A DNA stretch of 24,121 nt from an uncultured Prevotella sp. GTDB taxonomy: Bacteria; Bacteroidota; Bacteroidia; Bacteroidales; Bacteroidaceae. Where the stretch lies: positions 1-24,121 of the forward strand of contig CALCVP010000044.1 of NCBI GenBank assembly GCA_937907705.1, given 5' to 3'. The position numbers and the translations under genes were made by a program. This document shows positions 24,069-24,121 of this stretch, in pieces (the first letter of the stretch is position 1; every line of letters starts with the position of its first letter). The notes below the pieces were generated by a model. The model saw nothing but the letters and a program-made list of their open reading frames with translations, did not search any database and was not told the origin of the DNA.

Positions 24069-24121
24069 CAATCGTCAAGTTGATATAAATCAATAGAATC
24101 AAGAATTACTAACCACTTTTG

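Overview
The window looks like a chromosome segment from a Bacteroidales bacterium, most likely Prevotella or a close relative. Supporting signs are the Bacteroidota-style promoters (TAnnTTTG -7 boxes), A-rich leaders without Shine-Dalgarno sequences, RpoB and RpoC of Bacteroidota length, a hybrid two-component system regulator, and exported proteins with C-terminal sorting-type tails. The genus is an inference; no rRNA gene is present to settle it.

Region 1 (1-10030) is the conserved ribosomal protein and RNA polymerase cluster on the + strand: rplA (missing only the first base of its start codon), rplJ, rplL, rpoB, rpoC. A 14-bp hairpin with a T-run lies between rplL and rpoB and probably works as an attenuator that sets the ratio of L7/L12 to polymerase. 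A strong terminator closes the cluster just after rpoC.

Region 2 (10031-23860) is accessory. It alternates three membrane-spanning regulators that end in AraC-type DNA-binding domains with three exported proteins. In order: a TPR/TM/AraC regulator (+); a 670-aa exported repeat protein with a canonical type IX (T9SS) tail (+); a second TPR/TM/AraC regulator (-); an exported, probably beta-propeller protein (+); an exported Omp28-like protein with a CPNC motif (+); and a 1314-aa hybrid two-component regulator (-). Most transcription units have a recognisable -7 box, and several have direct repeats or palindromes nearby that could be operators. Each regulator has a periplasmic sensor and a cytoplasmic DNA-binding domain, so signals could pass from envelope to chromosome in one polypeptide. 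Which genes they control is inferred from position only.

Region 3 (23861-24121) is the regulatory region upstream of the hybrid regulator. It contains that gene's promoter on the - strand and an outward + strand promoter for a gene beyond the window. Two TGTATACAT sites exactly 21 bp apart precede the outward promoter.

The most notable points are the hybrid regulator's histidine kinase domain, which has lost its diagnostic ATP-binding residues; the alternating regulator/exported-protein layout; and the 21-bp-spaced operator candidate. No tRNA, rRNA, CRISPR array, insertion sequence or prophage gene was seen.
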